This document shows positions 22,368-34,205 of a stretch of 64,000 bases of DNA, in pieces. The stretch comes from Talpa occidentalis. Taxonomy: Eukaryota; Chordata; Mammalia; Eulipotyphla; Talpidae. The position numbers and the translations under genes were made by a program. The DNA is taken from assembly GCF_014898055.3 (NCBI RefSeq), contig NW_023602073.1, forward strand, positions 81,448,678 to 81,512,677, read 5' to 3'. The notes under the pieces were generated by a model. That model made no database searches and had not been told where the DNA came from. It worked only from the letters and a program-made list of their open reading frames with translations. Within the stretch, counting starts at the first letter, position 1, and each line of letters begins with the position of its first letter.

Positions 22368-23435
22368 ATACAATTATTAATTGTTGAGTGAAATGGACCA
22401 ATTATATGATTTGCCCCTTATTTTATGAAATCTTTATAAAATTTGACATGGTACCATATAATTGAAATGGCTTAGAAAAGAATTGGTAATTTTAATAAAC
22501 TGAACTGATAGCAAAGATATACTGTTTTAATAAAACTTTGTTGCATTAGTACAGTTATTTATAAATTTCTGACATGCATTTTATTAAGAAATAAAGAATT
22601 TAGTTCCATGACGCAAGTGAATATTTAAAAAGCTATGGGTGATGTTATTTAAAATATCACTTTTAGAAAATAAAGAGAAGAGAGACTGATTTCAACTACG
22701 TTCCTAAATATATTAGCACAACTTAATAGACAACTTTTTATGTAACCAATTCCATCATCACCAAAATGATGAATAACAAATTTAAGGAGACATAAAAAAA
22801 GGAAATTAGGGGAAATTGAAATAATTATTATAATTTGATGCTTACAATTCTGTAATTTATCATAACACAATAATCAAAAGCAGCGTCATGAGATCTCTTT
22901 GATATTAGAGAATGGGCTTCTCTTTGACTATTTCCTTCTTTTCTCATATTTTGTTCCTTTTGAAATACCTATTTAATATAGTTGAGCTGCATTGTCATAA
23001 TAAGAGTTGCTTAAAAGCTTTCTTCAAATAGAGTTATTGTGTCCTCTGAAAGCCAATATTCCTTTTGCTTGGCAGTTTTTCTTAATAAATTTCAAAAGCT
23101 GCCATTCAAGGTCCATCTGATGTGTATTTCAGCTACCAGATCTCCTAACAAAGGAATATATCATCATGCAGATAAAATGTTTTTTTCTTGCATGAAGTTT
23201 CGGTTTTAGGTCCTTGGACAATATCTTTAGAAACTTCATAATGATCTTGAGAAATAGAAGTTGTCATCCAATTATTTTTGAGGCACTTAATTTTAGACTC
23301 TGTATTAAATATCTCTCTGGTCATTAAAGTTAGTGACAATTTGAAGAGACTGTACTGCCACTAAGTTAAGGATCTTTGGAAGCATAATTTTCCTTTGAAT
23401 CCTTAAAAAAAAAAAAAGATATTTGTTTCCAAGCT
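22368..23435. other. Unrecognised AT-rich sequence
   Basis: No feature supported. Short minus-strand frames (22649-22870, 23145-23339) have no known domain. Confidence 0.5.
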
Positions 23436-23439
23436 AAAC

Positions 23440-23785
23440 AATAACCATTCCACATTCCACTTCTAGGAATATAATTGAAAGAAATAAACAAAGCACAAAC
23501 CTTTTTAAGAACAAATATAATTGTAGCTGTCAAATTATTCACAGCAACAAAAGAGCTCTTCAACAGGTGCAGAGAAAGGCAGGTTTTGTTCATCTGCACT
23601 GTGGAGCATTATGTAGTCACTAAAAAGGGCTTGGTAAAGACACTATTAATCTTGATTGAAAGGTTAATATATACACTTCTATAGTCAGTGTGATCATGAT
23701 TCTGAAAAATTGTACACAGGGAAAAATGGACCAAGTCAATTATAGATATTTTTGATATTTTTAGAATTTTTTACATTTTGAATGA
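23440..23785 (+). mobile_element. Ancient L1/HAL1-type ORF2 3' relic
   Basis: The order 'cacttctaggaatataat', 'attcacagcaacaaaagag', 'tggagcattatgtagtcactaaaaag' and 'gaaaaattgtacacagg' follows the C-terminal part and 3' end of very old L1-type elements. Frames are broken. The encoded match corresponds to the region around the conserved 'MEYYxAxKx' part in young L1. Confidence 0.55.
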
Positions 23786-24288
23786 ATTGTGTCTAGATGA
23801 CAGAAAATATGAGTTTGTTTTCAAAGCATTATAGAAATTCTATGATTTTATTTAAGCAGTGGAAATGTTTATTAAGGTGATAAAGAAGAAAATATGTTGT
23901 CTTTTATGTTTTTGTTTTGTTTTATAAGGCCTTCATGATAAATAAAGATAAGCATGTTTATTCTTCTGCCATGGATATTACTTCCCGTTGTTCATGGGAA
24001 GATTTTTCTCATGTTTTGGTTAATAATCAAGTCAGTGACTAGCAATCAATGCAAAACTATTCATGTTTGATGTGCTCTGTTGAATGATTTGAGTAGACTT
24101 TTGTAAAGATACTTGGAATATGGGATCTTATTACAGAACAGGAAATGAAATTTAGTTGCTTTTCTTTTTTTTCAAAAAGTAATCATTACTTCTTACATAA
24201 CCATCTATTAAGTTTAAAGTTCCTTCAGTGAGTTTATGTAGTGGTAAATTTTTTCAGGTTTTGTATAAAAATGTCATAGTAATTCCCT
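23786..24288. other. Unrecognised AT-rich sequence
   Basis: No feature supported. Confidence 0.5.
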
Positions 24289-24294
24289 CACTCT

Positions 24295-24298
<4 letters not shown>

Positions 24299-24344
<46 letters not shown>
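24299..24344. repeat. (TA)n microsatellite in SINE tail
   Basis: About 22 uninterrupted TA units lie between the left target duplication and the SINE A-rich tail, so the tract seems to have grown from the tail of the SINE at 24345-24629. Confidence 0.97.
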
Positions 24345-24349
<5 letters not shown>

Positions 24350-24629
24350 TATTTATGATTTATTTATTTGTTTGTTTTGTTTATACATGTACTGGGTACA
24401 GTCAGAAGCGTGGGAGGGTGAGAGAATTCACCAGAGCCAGAGCGGAGAGCAGAGCAGGCAGAAGGACCAAAGTACACTGCTGAGGGGAGCAGTGGGCAGC
24501 AGGAGAGATCTGCACGCCATGTGGGACCCTCCTCCGGTGGCTGGGGAGCAGCCGGGGATCGAACCAGTACCGAGAGGCCGCGGGCGGCTTCTCAACCCAG
24601 CGCTCAACCGCTGTGCCACGGGGGAGGCC
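24345..24629 (-). mobile_element. tRNA-derived SINE, young subtype
   Basis: A minus-strand copy with a CpG-rich head and the 'catgtactgggtacagtcag' side at about 24386-24405. The target duplication cactcttgt(g)tat at about 24289 and 24630 is imperfect. Predicted 139-, 76- and 63-codon frames across it are SINE translations. Confidence 0.94.
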
Positions 24630-24644
24630 CACTCTTGTATATTT

Positions 24645-25144
24645 TAAGTATTAAATGTTAAGTTATTTTCTCTGAGAATTGAAGGTATTACTATATTATT
24701 ATTTATTTTGTTTCTATCTTATCTAATAGTTATTCCTTTATAATAATGCTTTCTTTGACAGTGTTTTTGTACTTTTCTTATTTCCCTGGTGTGCTAAAAG
24801 TTTTATTTTCATGTGCTAGTCATAGGATACTTTATATTCAGCTACTTGTTGTCAGTTGTGCTTCCTACATCTGAGGTTTCATGTCTTTCATCAAGTCTGA
24901 AATAATTGTAACCATTTTCACTTTGGCTCTGTCCCATCTTGCGCTGTATCACTTTTCTCCCAGTCAAACTTAGACATGGGTGGAACTTATCCTTTTCTGC
25001 ATGTCTCCTAATCTCTCATCTTTCTTTTTCTTTATTCTTCTATGAAGAATTTTGAGTAATGTTCTGGGATTTATCTTCTGGGTTACTACTCTTCATAGCA
25101 TGTCTAACATTATTTATAACATATTTTGCACCTTTATTCTCTTA
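24645..25144. other. Unrecognised sequence
   Basis: T-rich, no gene recognised. It may include the poorly conserved 3' UTR of the L1 that follows on the minus strand. Confidence 0.4.
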
Positions 25145-26660
25145 TGTTTTTATTGAAGGAGGATTGCAATAAAACAGTATTTCAGGTGTTCGTCATTGAA
25201 AATTAACTCCTGTATAAACTGCATTAAGTTTACCACCAAAAGGTCAGTTTTCCTTTTATACGATTGACCTCTTTTTTTTCCTGGTTTGCCACCCTCTGCT
25301 CCCTCTTCCCTTCTGGTAACTATTAATTTGTCTTATAAATTAAACATTTATGTCTGTTTTATTTAGTTCATCTCATTGATTTCTCTATATATCACATATG
25401 AGTGAAACCATAGGGTGTTTGTCTTTGTCTGTCTTCACTGTTCATGGTATCCTCTAGGTCCATTCATGTTGTTACAAATGGCAGGGTTTTATCTTTTTTT
25501 TTTTAATTGCTAGGTATTCCATTGTGTATATATACCATATCCTCTTTGCCCATTTATCAGTCAGTGATCACTCAGGTGGTTTCTAGTTTTCCCTGTTGTA
25601 AATAATGCTGCAATAAACATGGGGCTGCATATATCTCTCTGAATTAGTGTTTTTGTATTTTATAGGTAAATACCCAGAAGTGGAATAACTGAGCACATGA
25701 AATTTGTGTTTTCAATGTTTTTTGATACTGCTTTCCTTAATGGCTTCACCAAATTGCATTCCTATCAACACTGTGTAAAGATTCCCTTTACTCTACTTCT
25801 TCTCTGATACTTATTTCTTATCATAATGTTTTACTGTATTCAATTGAATTTTCCAAATAATAAGAGATGATAAACATCTTTCCTGTACCTTTTGGCCATC
25901 TGTATATCTTCTTTGGAGAAATGTCTGTTCAGGCCCTCTGCCCTTTGCTTAATTGGGTATATATGGTCTTTTTTAACTGTTGAATTCTGAGTTCTTTTTA
26001 CATTATTGATATTAACACCTTGTAAATTTATGATATGCAAATAAGTTTTCCCATTCAGTAGGATCTTTTTCTTTTTTTTTTTGGTTTGATGCAAGTTTCA
26101 CTATATAAAACCTTTTTTGTTTGATGTAGGCCCAGTTGTTTATTTCTGCATTTGTTTCCCATGCTGTTCACATCAAGTCCCCAAACACGACTCTAAGACT
26201 GCTATCAAGGAACATGTGCCTATGTTTTCTTCTATTATTTCATAATTTTAGGTCTTATATGCAAAGTCTTTAATCCATTTTCAATTAATTTGTTTGTATT
26301 ATGTTAAGATAGTTGTCTTACTTCATTCCTTTGCATGTGGCTATCCTGTTTTCTCAACATCATTTATTGAAGGAACTTTCCTTATTCCATTATAAGCTCA
26401 TGGCTTCTTTGTTCTAAATCAGTTGTCAATATATTTGAAATTTTATTTCTGGGTTGTTGTTTCTGTTTCATTGATCTGCATAACTGTTTTTATTCCAATA
26501 CAAGCTGTTTTAATTACATAATTTTACAGTATAGTTTGAAGTTGGGGAATGTAATAACTCCATTATTTTTTCTATTTTCTCAGTAATGCTTTCATTATTT
26601 GGGGCCTTTTTTAGATCCAAATAAATTTCATGTCTTTTTGTCCCATTTTTTTGTGGAATG
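25145..26660 (-). mobile_element. Old L1, 3' part
   Basis: On the minus strand this reads L1 3' UTR then decayed ORF2. The plus-strand text 'attccattgtgtatatatacc' (25516-25537), 'gctgcaataaacatggggctgcatatat' style text (about 25608) and 'tttgttgtttctgtttcattgatctg' region (about 26455) are reverse complements of conserved L1 ORF2 DNA. Many stops and indels are present. It breaks near 26660, where the L1 continues in the opposite orientation. Confidence 0.85.
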
Positions 26661-26679
26661 CTCATTGATTACATCAAAT

Positions 26680-26890
26680 ATGCATAAGATCATATCAGTA
26701 AACTTCTAGAAAAATACATTTGACAAGATTCAACATCCTTTGTTGATAAAACCCTCAGTTAAATGAATAAGGAAGAACATAATAAAGGTGATATATGACA
26801 AACCCACAACCAACAATATCCAATGACAAAAAATTAAAACCTTTTCCTTTAATATCAGGAGATCAAAAGAAGGCTTTCACACACAGATAT
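26680..26890 (+). mobile_element. Old L1, inverted 5' part
   Basis: In the plus direction the text 'tttgacaagattcaacatcc', 'cataataaaggtgatatatgacaaacc' and 'gaagaaggctttcac' style remnants match the reverse-transcriptase region of L1 ORF2, which lies upstream of the part seen at 25145-26660. The opposite orientation of the two parts is the signature of twin priming during insertion. Confidence 0.75.
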
Positions 26891-27437
26891 AAAATGATTA
26901 TATAGACCCATATAGTTAAGCAGGCACTGCCAAAATCATCATGAAAATTATTTCTAGTGTTTTTTTTTTTACTTAACAATTCTTATCTTTTTGATATCTA
27001 TTGCTTTTACATATTTTCATTCATTATTTATGTTTTAGTCATAATTGTGGTTATATGTGATATGCATCCTATTAGCTCTATAAACTGAATCTCTTGTGGT
27101 CTAATTTTATGGTTTAATTTTTGTTTTGCTTTTGTTTAATTATGCTCGTGGTGAATTTTCTTCTTGTGTGTTTTGTAAATGTGCACTGTACAAGCATATT
27201 TTTCTACATTTTCTTCTGACAATTCTGTATGATTTATTGTGGATAGAACTTAAACAAGGATTTGCATTACCTTTTCCTAAGTGTAGTATAGGGGAGAGAG
27301 GAAATTTCCTTTTACTCCTTTGAGTTCTCAAACAAATTGACATCAGGTGATTAGTAGGAGAAAAGAACAAATTCAATACATCCACAAGGAGAATCTACAT
27401 GAATGTAGATTCTGAAATCACAGGGACAAAATGAGAT
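26891..27437. other. Unrecognised AT-rich sequence
   Basis: No gene is supported. Two opposing frames at 27126-27385 overlap and have no known domain. Confidence 0.45.
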
Positions 27438-27490
27438 ATGTGTGTGCTTGCATGTGTGTGTGTGTTTGTGTGTGTATGTGTGTGTGTGTT
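27438..27490. repeat. (GT)n microsatellite
   Basis: An imperfect alternating GT tract. It explains the Cys/Val run in the 71-codon frame 27431-27646. Confidence 0.95.
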
Positions 27491-30170
27491 CTTGTTGAAC
27501 TAAGGAATGGGATAGAGGCCTGGGCTTTGAGGAGAGAGAGGATTACTTCTATGATGGAGACTAAATGGTCTATAATTAAATGTTTGCTCTGCTATATAGT
27601 CAGGTTTCTCTCCAGTGTGAAGGTATTTCCAGTTAAAAAGTACTAATTCTGGATAATACCACAATTTTCAATGCTCAAGGTGGGTAAGGGAATGGTAAAC
27701 CTTTCTTGTGTGCCTGTAGGGTCTTGATTGACCTCACCTCAAAATATCCCCATGCCAAAGTGTCATGTTTTGGGGAGACCTGTTCTTTTCATCTTAGAGT
27801 GACCTATCCTTCAGTAGTTCACAAGGTGGTCAGAAATGGCCATGTATTATCATGAATGTAATACATCATCTTTGTTAGTGCAGCATAGAAGACCCTGCTA
27901 ACTGTAGCTCATTCTCTTTAGTCTGTTCTCAGTGGCTTTTCAGTTCCTGAAAGTCTCATGCTCCTGCTCACCACAAAACATGTGTGACATTGTGACATGG
28001 TGTCACAATACCTCCAAAGACACCCTCTCTGAGGTTCTCTTCAGACCTTCTTAACACCTAACACAGATATTACCTTTCATTTAATTGTGTGATTATCGAT
28101 AGTATTTTGGGCAATCAAGATATCAGTTGCATAACTGAGAGATGCAGGCTAGAGCTTTTTTCTTCATGTGTCCATCACATGGCAGATGTTTACAAGAGAG
28201 AAATGCAGATGAAAAGTTTTGAGTTCCACAGAACTATCAATAAATGGGCTACTACTACCCTATGATTTTGAATTTTTTTGTTCATTAAATGTGCAGCTTC
28301 AAGGTCTGTATTATCCCTTTTGTTGATATCCCAAAAGATCCCACACTGCAGGTAGAACAGACAAGGTTTTATAAATGTACCATTCAAATAAATGTTATAA
28401 GGTCATTATAACATTTCCATGTCAAAGTAAATTTCAGTTCTAACAGTTTCTGGCGCAAGATGAGTGAATAATTTTCTGATACAAAGTCAAGGAAATGAAG
28501 GAATTAAGGTGGAGTGAGGTGTTTTATAAGATTACTTAGATCTTTCTGCATTATAGAATTAATATGATATTTTAGACAGAATTTGTCTTTTTCAAAGAGA
28601 TATTCATCTTGGAATGTTGAATATTGTGATGTATAGTGAGCCAGGTTTTGTTTTTTGACCTATGTTGACATAAACTGAAGAGCATCAATATTCCAAATCA
28701 TCATGCTTTGTAGTGGTTTTTTATTGGAAAAGAAGTAATAGGCTATGAGGAGGAGAAAATATTAATTATTCAGCATGCTTTTAATAGAACTGTTTTAATA
28801 CTCAGTGTCCTATTTTGGATGAATATAAAGCAGGAGACATTTTTATTGACAAACACTTTTAGCAATTTCAGGTACTTCTCTTTCTTGGGATCTGCTTTAG
28901 AATTGAAGTGTAATCAAAAGAGCACACTTAAAAGTCAAATCATTCAGGTTAATTGTTAATAATTTCCCCACATTCATATTTAAATGACTACCACATAACA
29001 AAAGTACTATTTTGCACATTGATTAAAATAGAAACCAATGTTCTGAATGAAATTTACTATTATTAGAAAGTGAAATGAAATCATCTCCCATGGGACAGAA
29101 CATAATGATAAGAATGTGTATTTGAAATAGATAACTACATATGTTGTTCAGTCATACTGAGTTTATAAAATTATCAGTGAGTAGAATTATACCTTGCTTA
29201 TGGGGAATAATAAATAGCTAAAATGTTAGCTGCCATAGCGGATGTAATAGGAGATGTCTAAATGTTCATCTTCACATAGGATAGAGGTGGATACAGCTCA
29301 TTTTAAGTCTTGATTTCTTGGGAAACATAAATATTTCCACAAGCAGAGCAGTTAACAGTCTCATTAGCAAGCATTTTTGACATATTCAGGTCTATGTTGA
29401 TATTAGAACTAGGAATACCTTGCCCAAGACTGTCACATGGACAATAAAATTCTACATAAAGGGGAAAAGAAGAAGAATTCAAAATTAGCAAAGGTTCATA
29501 TTCAGAATTAGAATTTATAAAGCAACTCAACATTTTCTGTAATGTAGATCTCTCAATTCTATAAAAATTCATATCTAATAATAATGTATAGAACTTGGAA
29601 TTTCTGTCTTAGTTCTATCATCTATAAGCTGTTTTCTATAAGCTGTAAGAGATTTAGCAATAATGCCTTTCAGTTTAAATGAAAACAATTGGTATGTTAA
29701 AATTTTCAAAAGGATGTGAATTTCTTCTCTATTTTTTTTCCTGAATCATTCACAATTTTTGTATTTAGTGGCCAGAAATTATAGATTTAGAAATACCATA
29801 GAACTGGAAATGTCAGGAATTCACTTCCCAGTAGAAAAGGAATATAGAGAAGGGGCACACTGAGCCATTTATGGAGACACATTAGGAACAATGGTGATGA
29901 AGTTGATATGAGTAAAAGAGAGCAAAGATGTCAAAGATGACCACAAGCCTTCTTTCTCATTTAGAAAGTGGACAAATGGTGAATGTTAAGTGGAAAAGAG
30001 AATAGAAATGATTTGTTAAAATGATTTTGAACATATTGAGTTGGAGCTTTTCCAGATTTTTGTGACCTACTTAAGTAGAAGGTCATTCAGCATGTGAGAA
30101 TGTAAACATAGAACTAGAGAGAAGACTGTGTGTGTTTTGCATTATTTTTTTATTGTGGTAATACTGATGA
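27491..30170. other. Unrecognised unique AT-rich DNA
   Basis: About 2.7 kb without recognisable repeats. A small perfect hairpin sits at 27990-28008 (ttgtgaca, three-base loop, tgtcacaa). Confidence 0.5.
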
Positions 30171-30188
30171 CAACACTGTATATTCTTT

Positions 30189-30488
30189 TTTTTTTTTTCA
30201 TGTTCTTTGTTATTTATTTATTTATTTACTTACTTACTTATACAAGCGCTGGGTACAGTCAGAAGCGCGGGAGGGTGACAGAATTCCCCAGAGCCAGAGC
30301 GGGGAGCAGAACAGGCAGAAGGACCGAAGTACACTGCTGAGGGGAGCAGCGGGCAGCAGGAGAGGCCTGCGCGCCATGCGGGACCCTCCTCCGGTGGCCG
30401 GGGATCAGCCGGGGATCGAACCGGCGCCGCAGAGGCTGCGGGCAGCCTCGCAGCCCAGCGCTCAACCGCTGCGCCACCAGGGGAGGCC
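30189..30488 (-). mobile_element. tRNA-derived SINE, young CpG-rich copy
   Basis: One of the best preserved copies. The minus strand has an intact B box ggttcgatccc and many CpG sites. The 18-base target duplication caacactgtatattcttt is exact at 30171-30188 and 30489-30506. The predicted frames at 30130-30595 are SINE translations. Confidence 0.96.
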
Positions 30489-30507
30489 CAACACTGTATA
30501 TTCTTTG

Positions 30508-32085
30508 GAGGTATAAATTCACACCTTTTTAGATGTATTTTACCACACCACACCCACCACCTCTCTACCATAATCCACTGGGACCCTTTCTCCATCTCTC
30601 TCAGTGTCCTCCATTTCCCTCCATTTCCTCACTTCCCTCAGTATCCTCAATTCTCAATTCTATTAGGGTTTCTCTTGGCTTAGTTTTACCTTTGTTTTGT
30701 TTAGTTCCTTTGTTTTGTTTCCTTATATACCCTATGTGATTAAAACCATCTGATATCTGTCCTTTTTCTTCTGATTCATTTCATTTAACACATTCTCCTC
30801 CAGTTCCATCCACATTGTTGCAATTGGCAAGATTTCCTCTAGTTTTGATACTTGTGTAATATTCCATTATGTATGTATACCACATCTTCTTAATCCACGA
30901 ATCTTCCCATGGTTACATAGATTGATTCCCTAATTTGGCTTTTCAAAAAGTGCTGTAATGAACATTTGGGTACATATATCCCTTTTAATTCTTGTTTTGG
31001 CATTTTTTGCGGGTAGATACATAGGAGTGGAATTGCTGGGTCTTATGGTAAATCTATTTTTAATATTTTGAGAAACTTGCATACTGTTTTTTCATAGGGG
31101 ATGCAACAGTCTGTATTCCCACCAACAATATATGAAGGTTCCTTTTTCTCCACAGCCTTCCCAACATATGTTGTTTCTTTTATTTTTCATATGGGCCATT
31201 CTCAGGTGAGGTGGTATCTCCTTCTGAGTTTTGATTTGCATTTCCCTCATGATAGGTCATGATGAACATTTTTTCATGTGCCTCTTCACTCCCTGTATAT
31301 ATTCTTTGGACAAGTGTCTATTTAGTTCTTCTGCCATTTTTTTTATTGTTTTCTTTTTGTTGGGGTACAAATGTCCTTATAGATTTTGAATATTAACCCC
31401 CTTTTATAGATAGGATGTGTAAATATTCTCTCCCATTCTGTACAATATCTTTTTATTTTAATAATGGTTTCTTTCTTGCACTGTCCAAACACTTTTTAGT
31501 TTGATATAATTCCATTTTTTTTTTTGCTTCCCTTCCCCTTTAGTTCTAGTTGCCAAAGAAATCATTGAAGCCAAAGTCTCAGATGCCTTTTGCCAATGTT
31601 TTCTTCTATGAATTTTATGGTATAAGCTCTTACATACAAGTCTTTCATTCATTTTGAGGTAGTTTGTGTGTATGGTGTGATATAGCAGTCTGGTTTTGAT
31701 TTTTGATTTTGTTCATTTTATATATGGCTGTGCATTTTTACTGACACCATTTGTTGAAGAGACTTTAATTTCTCTGTCATATACTCTTAACTGCTTTCTC
31801 ATAGATTAGCTTCCTAAATTTGGGTTTATTTCTGGGCTCTCAATTCTGTGCTATTGGTCTGTGTGTCTATTTCAATGTCACTGTTTTGATTACTATAGAT
31901 TTGTAGTATAGTTCAAATTCTGGAATGTGATACCTCCATTCTTTTGTCTTTTTTTTTTTTTTTTGCTATTGTAGGTATTTTGTGTATTTATGTAAATTTC
32001 AGCAATATTTGTTCTACTTATTTGATTAATACCTTTGAAACTATAGTGTTTACATTAAATCTGTATATTGCTTAAAAAACAGTGG
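30508..32085 (-). mobile_element. Old L1 3' half
   Basis: On the minus strand this is the L1 3' UTR followed by decayed ORF2, seen on the plus strand as 'cagttccatccacattgttgc' (about 30802), 'taatattccattatgtatgtatac' (about 30858), 'ggagtggaattgctggg' (about 31024) and 'gtgctattggtctgtgtg' (about 31848). It has many indels and no long open frame. The upstream limit near 32085 is approximate. Confidence 0.85.
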
Positions 32086-32871
32086 GGGTTTATTTATTAA
32101 TTTACTCAAAACTGTAATTTTATTGTCTATAGTATTTACGGATATCGCTTGTTAAGGTTTCTTAGTCATTGAATTTGGAAAGTATTAATAGGTTAGTGAA
32201 TGAAATCTTAATATAAAGTAGTCAACATCAGGACCAAGTTAAGGTAGTGTGAATTACTACAACACAATGCTGATAAACAACAACTTAAGAACAATTACTT
32301 AAATTTCATGGTCTCCTTAATATGGGCCAATATTATTTTAATCCCGGAAAACTATGATACAATGAAAATAATAATAGCCTTATGCTTTCCATTTTGTGTA
32401 TGTGTGCTTATATACATATATGCTTACATGTATATCTACATGTATATAATTTACCTTAAAATATAAATGTAATATTGCTTAAGATAGTTTCATCGTTTCC
32501 TTCTGTTACTTGTTGAACTGAATTCAAATTATAGAACAAAGAAACTTCAAACACAACTACTTTGTGTGAAGGACCAGATCTTGAAGATTGTATCCAAGTT
32601 GAAATCGTTCTGCTGAATACTTCACCATATTTCCAGTCTTTTATATTCTGAGTTAACTTTGTTGAATTTATTCATGGATATTCCATCTGTTCAGTGCAGA
32701 GAACCTGGAACAATATATTTATGGGTGGTCTCTGACTCCAATATGATGAGTCACTAAGGCAAAAAAGTACTAAAAGCCTTCTGAATTCAGCAGGGTATAT
32801 GAAATACTGTTTATAAAGTTCAAAATTTTGTTTTGAAAATCTGGGTTGAACCCCAACTCTTTAAATTTTAG
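32086..32871. other. Unrecognised AT-rich sequence
   Basis: It includes an alternating purine/pyrimidine patch near 32396-32452 rich in gtatat and catgta steps. No gene seen. Confidence 0.5.
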
Positions 32872-33099
32872 CCAAGTCAAACTGAAAATTACTGTTTACT
32901 CAAAATGAAAATATATGTGTTGAGACAGACAACACCTGGAGCTGTTAAAAACTATTTAACTTACCAGTATAATTTCAAGCATTAAAACATTTTACACACC
33001 TAATTAGAAAAGGATTTTAGAAGAAAGTTCAAAAATACTCGTTATGTCAGAGCACTTTAAACTCTGACCTTATACAGTGGAACTTCAAGATAAGACACT
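32872..33099 (+). repeat. Left arm of inverted duplication
   Basis: This 228-base arm is the reverse complement of 33972-34205 with moderate divergence and a short indel. The match runs from ccaagtcaaactgaaaatta to cagtggaacttcaagataag and stops abruptly at both ends. Confidence 0.95.
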
Positions 33100-33997
33100 T
33101 GCTTTTAGGTTCGCTAAAATTAGAAGACATTAAACACTTTCCATGTGTCCACTTTCTGCTTTCTGATAGGGTGGCCCTGGCATGCTATACAAAGAGGGTA
33201 CGACAGTTTGTGTATTCTGGACCAAAAAAATTTCCCTTACTCATGTTGAATTTCTATCACTGGAACTTTTGAAGTGCTTGATCTTCTATGATTTGAAGTG
33301 TCTGGTCTTTCTGTGAAGTTTATATTTAGACAAAATATATGCAGATGATATATTAGTTTCCTTGCTTTCTCATTTTATAGGTAGGAAGTATGTGTTATGT
33401 TTCTTTTTCAATTATCTTAGAAATAATAAGTATGCTAAATGTAAATGAAAATAATCTAGATGAGTTACTAAAGAACCAAATAACATCCCAAACCCACATA
33501 AACATGAGGTATGATCCTATTATCTTTTTTTCTATATCATTTTCACCCTAGCTTTTACAACTTCTGCTTTTTTTTTATTTCCATTGTGAACACTTACATG
33601 CATTTTTAGAGTTCTTGTTTTATCAAGAGGTCACAACATCTATAGTTTCTTAGATTTCATGAGGCTATTTATTATAGTTTTATTCTGCCCTACAGTATAA
33701 TTTTGGTGCTATAGATTCCTGATGTGCCTTTAGTTTTTCATGTCCTTTTATTTTTTCCTGTGGCCTTTTTTTTTATTTTATGTTTGGATTTTGGCTAGAT
33801 TCAGTTATGTTCCTGAACAATACTCATCTTTTAGTGGAGGTTATTGCTTTTCCCGAGTCCAGCAATTTTGTAAATACAAATGGGAAAATCAGGCAGTGGA
33901 GCATTAGCTGGTCAGTGGTGGGACTGGGTTTGTCTAGCAGTTCCTGTGCAGTGATACTGCTTCTGGATACCAAGGGTCTTATCTTGAGGTTCCACTG
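33075..33997. mobile_element. Possible TA-flanked DNA transposon (unclassified)
   Basis: The ends cagtggaac(t/c)tcaagataagac form an inverted pair of about 25 bases and each is bordered by TA (33073-33074 and 33998-33999), the target preference of the Tc1/mariner/pogo superfamily. The interior shows no transposase frame. The 81-codon frame 33780-34025 has no known domain and runs out of the element. The same terminal sequence lies inside longer inverted arms, so an inverted duplication alone could also explain the pairing. Confidence 0.35.
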
Positions 33998-34205
33998 TAT
34001 AAGGTCAGAGTTTAAAGTGCTCTGACAAACGAGTATTTTTGAACTTTCTTCTAAAATCCTTTTCTAATTAGGTGTGTAAAATGTTTTAATGCTTGAAATT
34101 ATATTGATAAGTTAAATAAGAGATTTCACTTAAGAGATCCAGGTGTTGTCTGTCTCACACATATATTTTCATTTTGAGTAAATAGTAATTTTCAGTTTGA
34201 CTTGG
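33972..34205 (-). repeat. Right arm of inverted duplication
   Basis: The partner of 32872-33099. Shared stretches include aaggtcagagtttaaagtgc (34001-34020) and tttctaattaggtgtgtaaa, each present as reverse complement in the left arm. The arms differ most near 34110-34140, where the right arm has extra sequence. Confidence 0.95.

Noticed and set aside
30130..30595. Several overlapping frames of 70-128 codons
   Set aside because: All are translations of one CpG-rich SINE on both strands; the same residues recur at every SINE copy.
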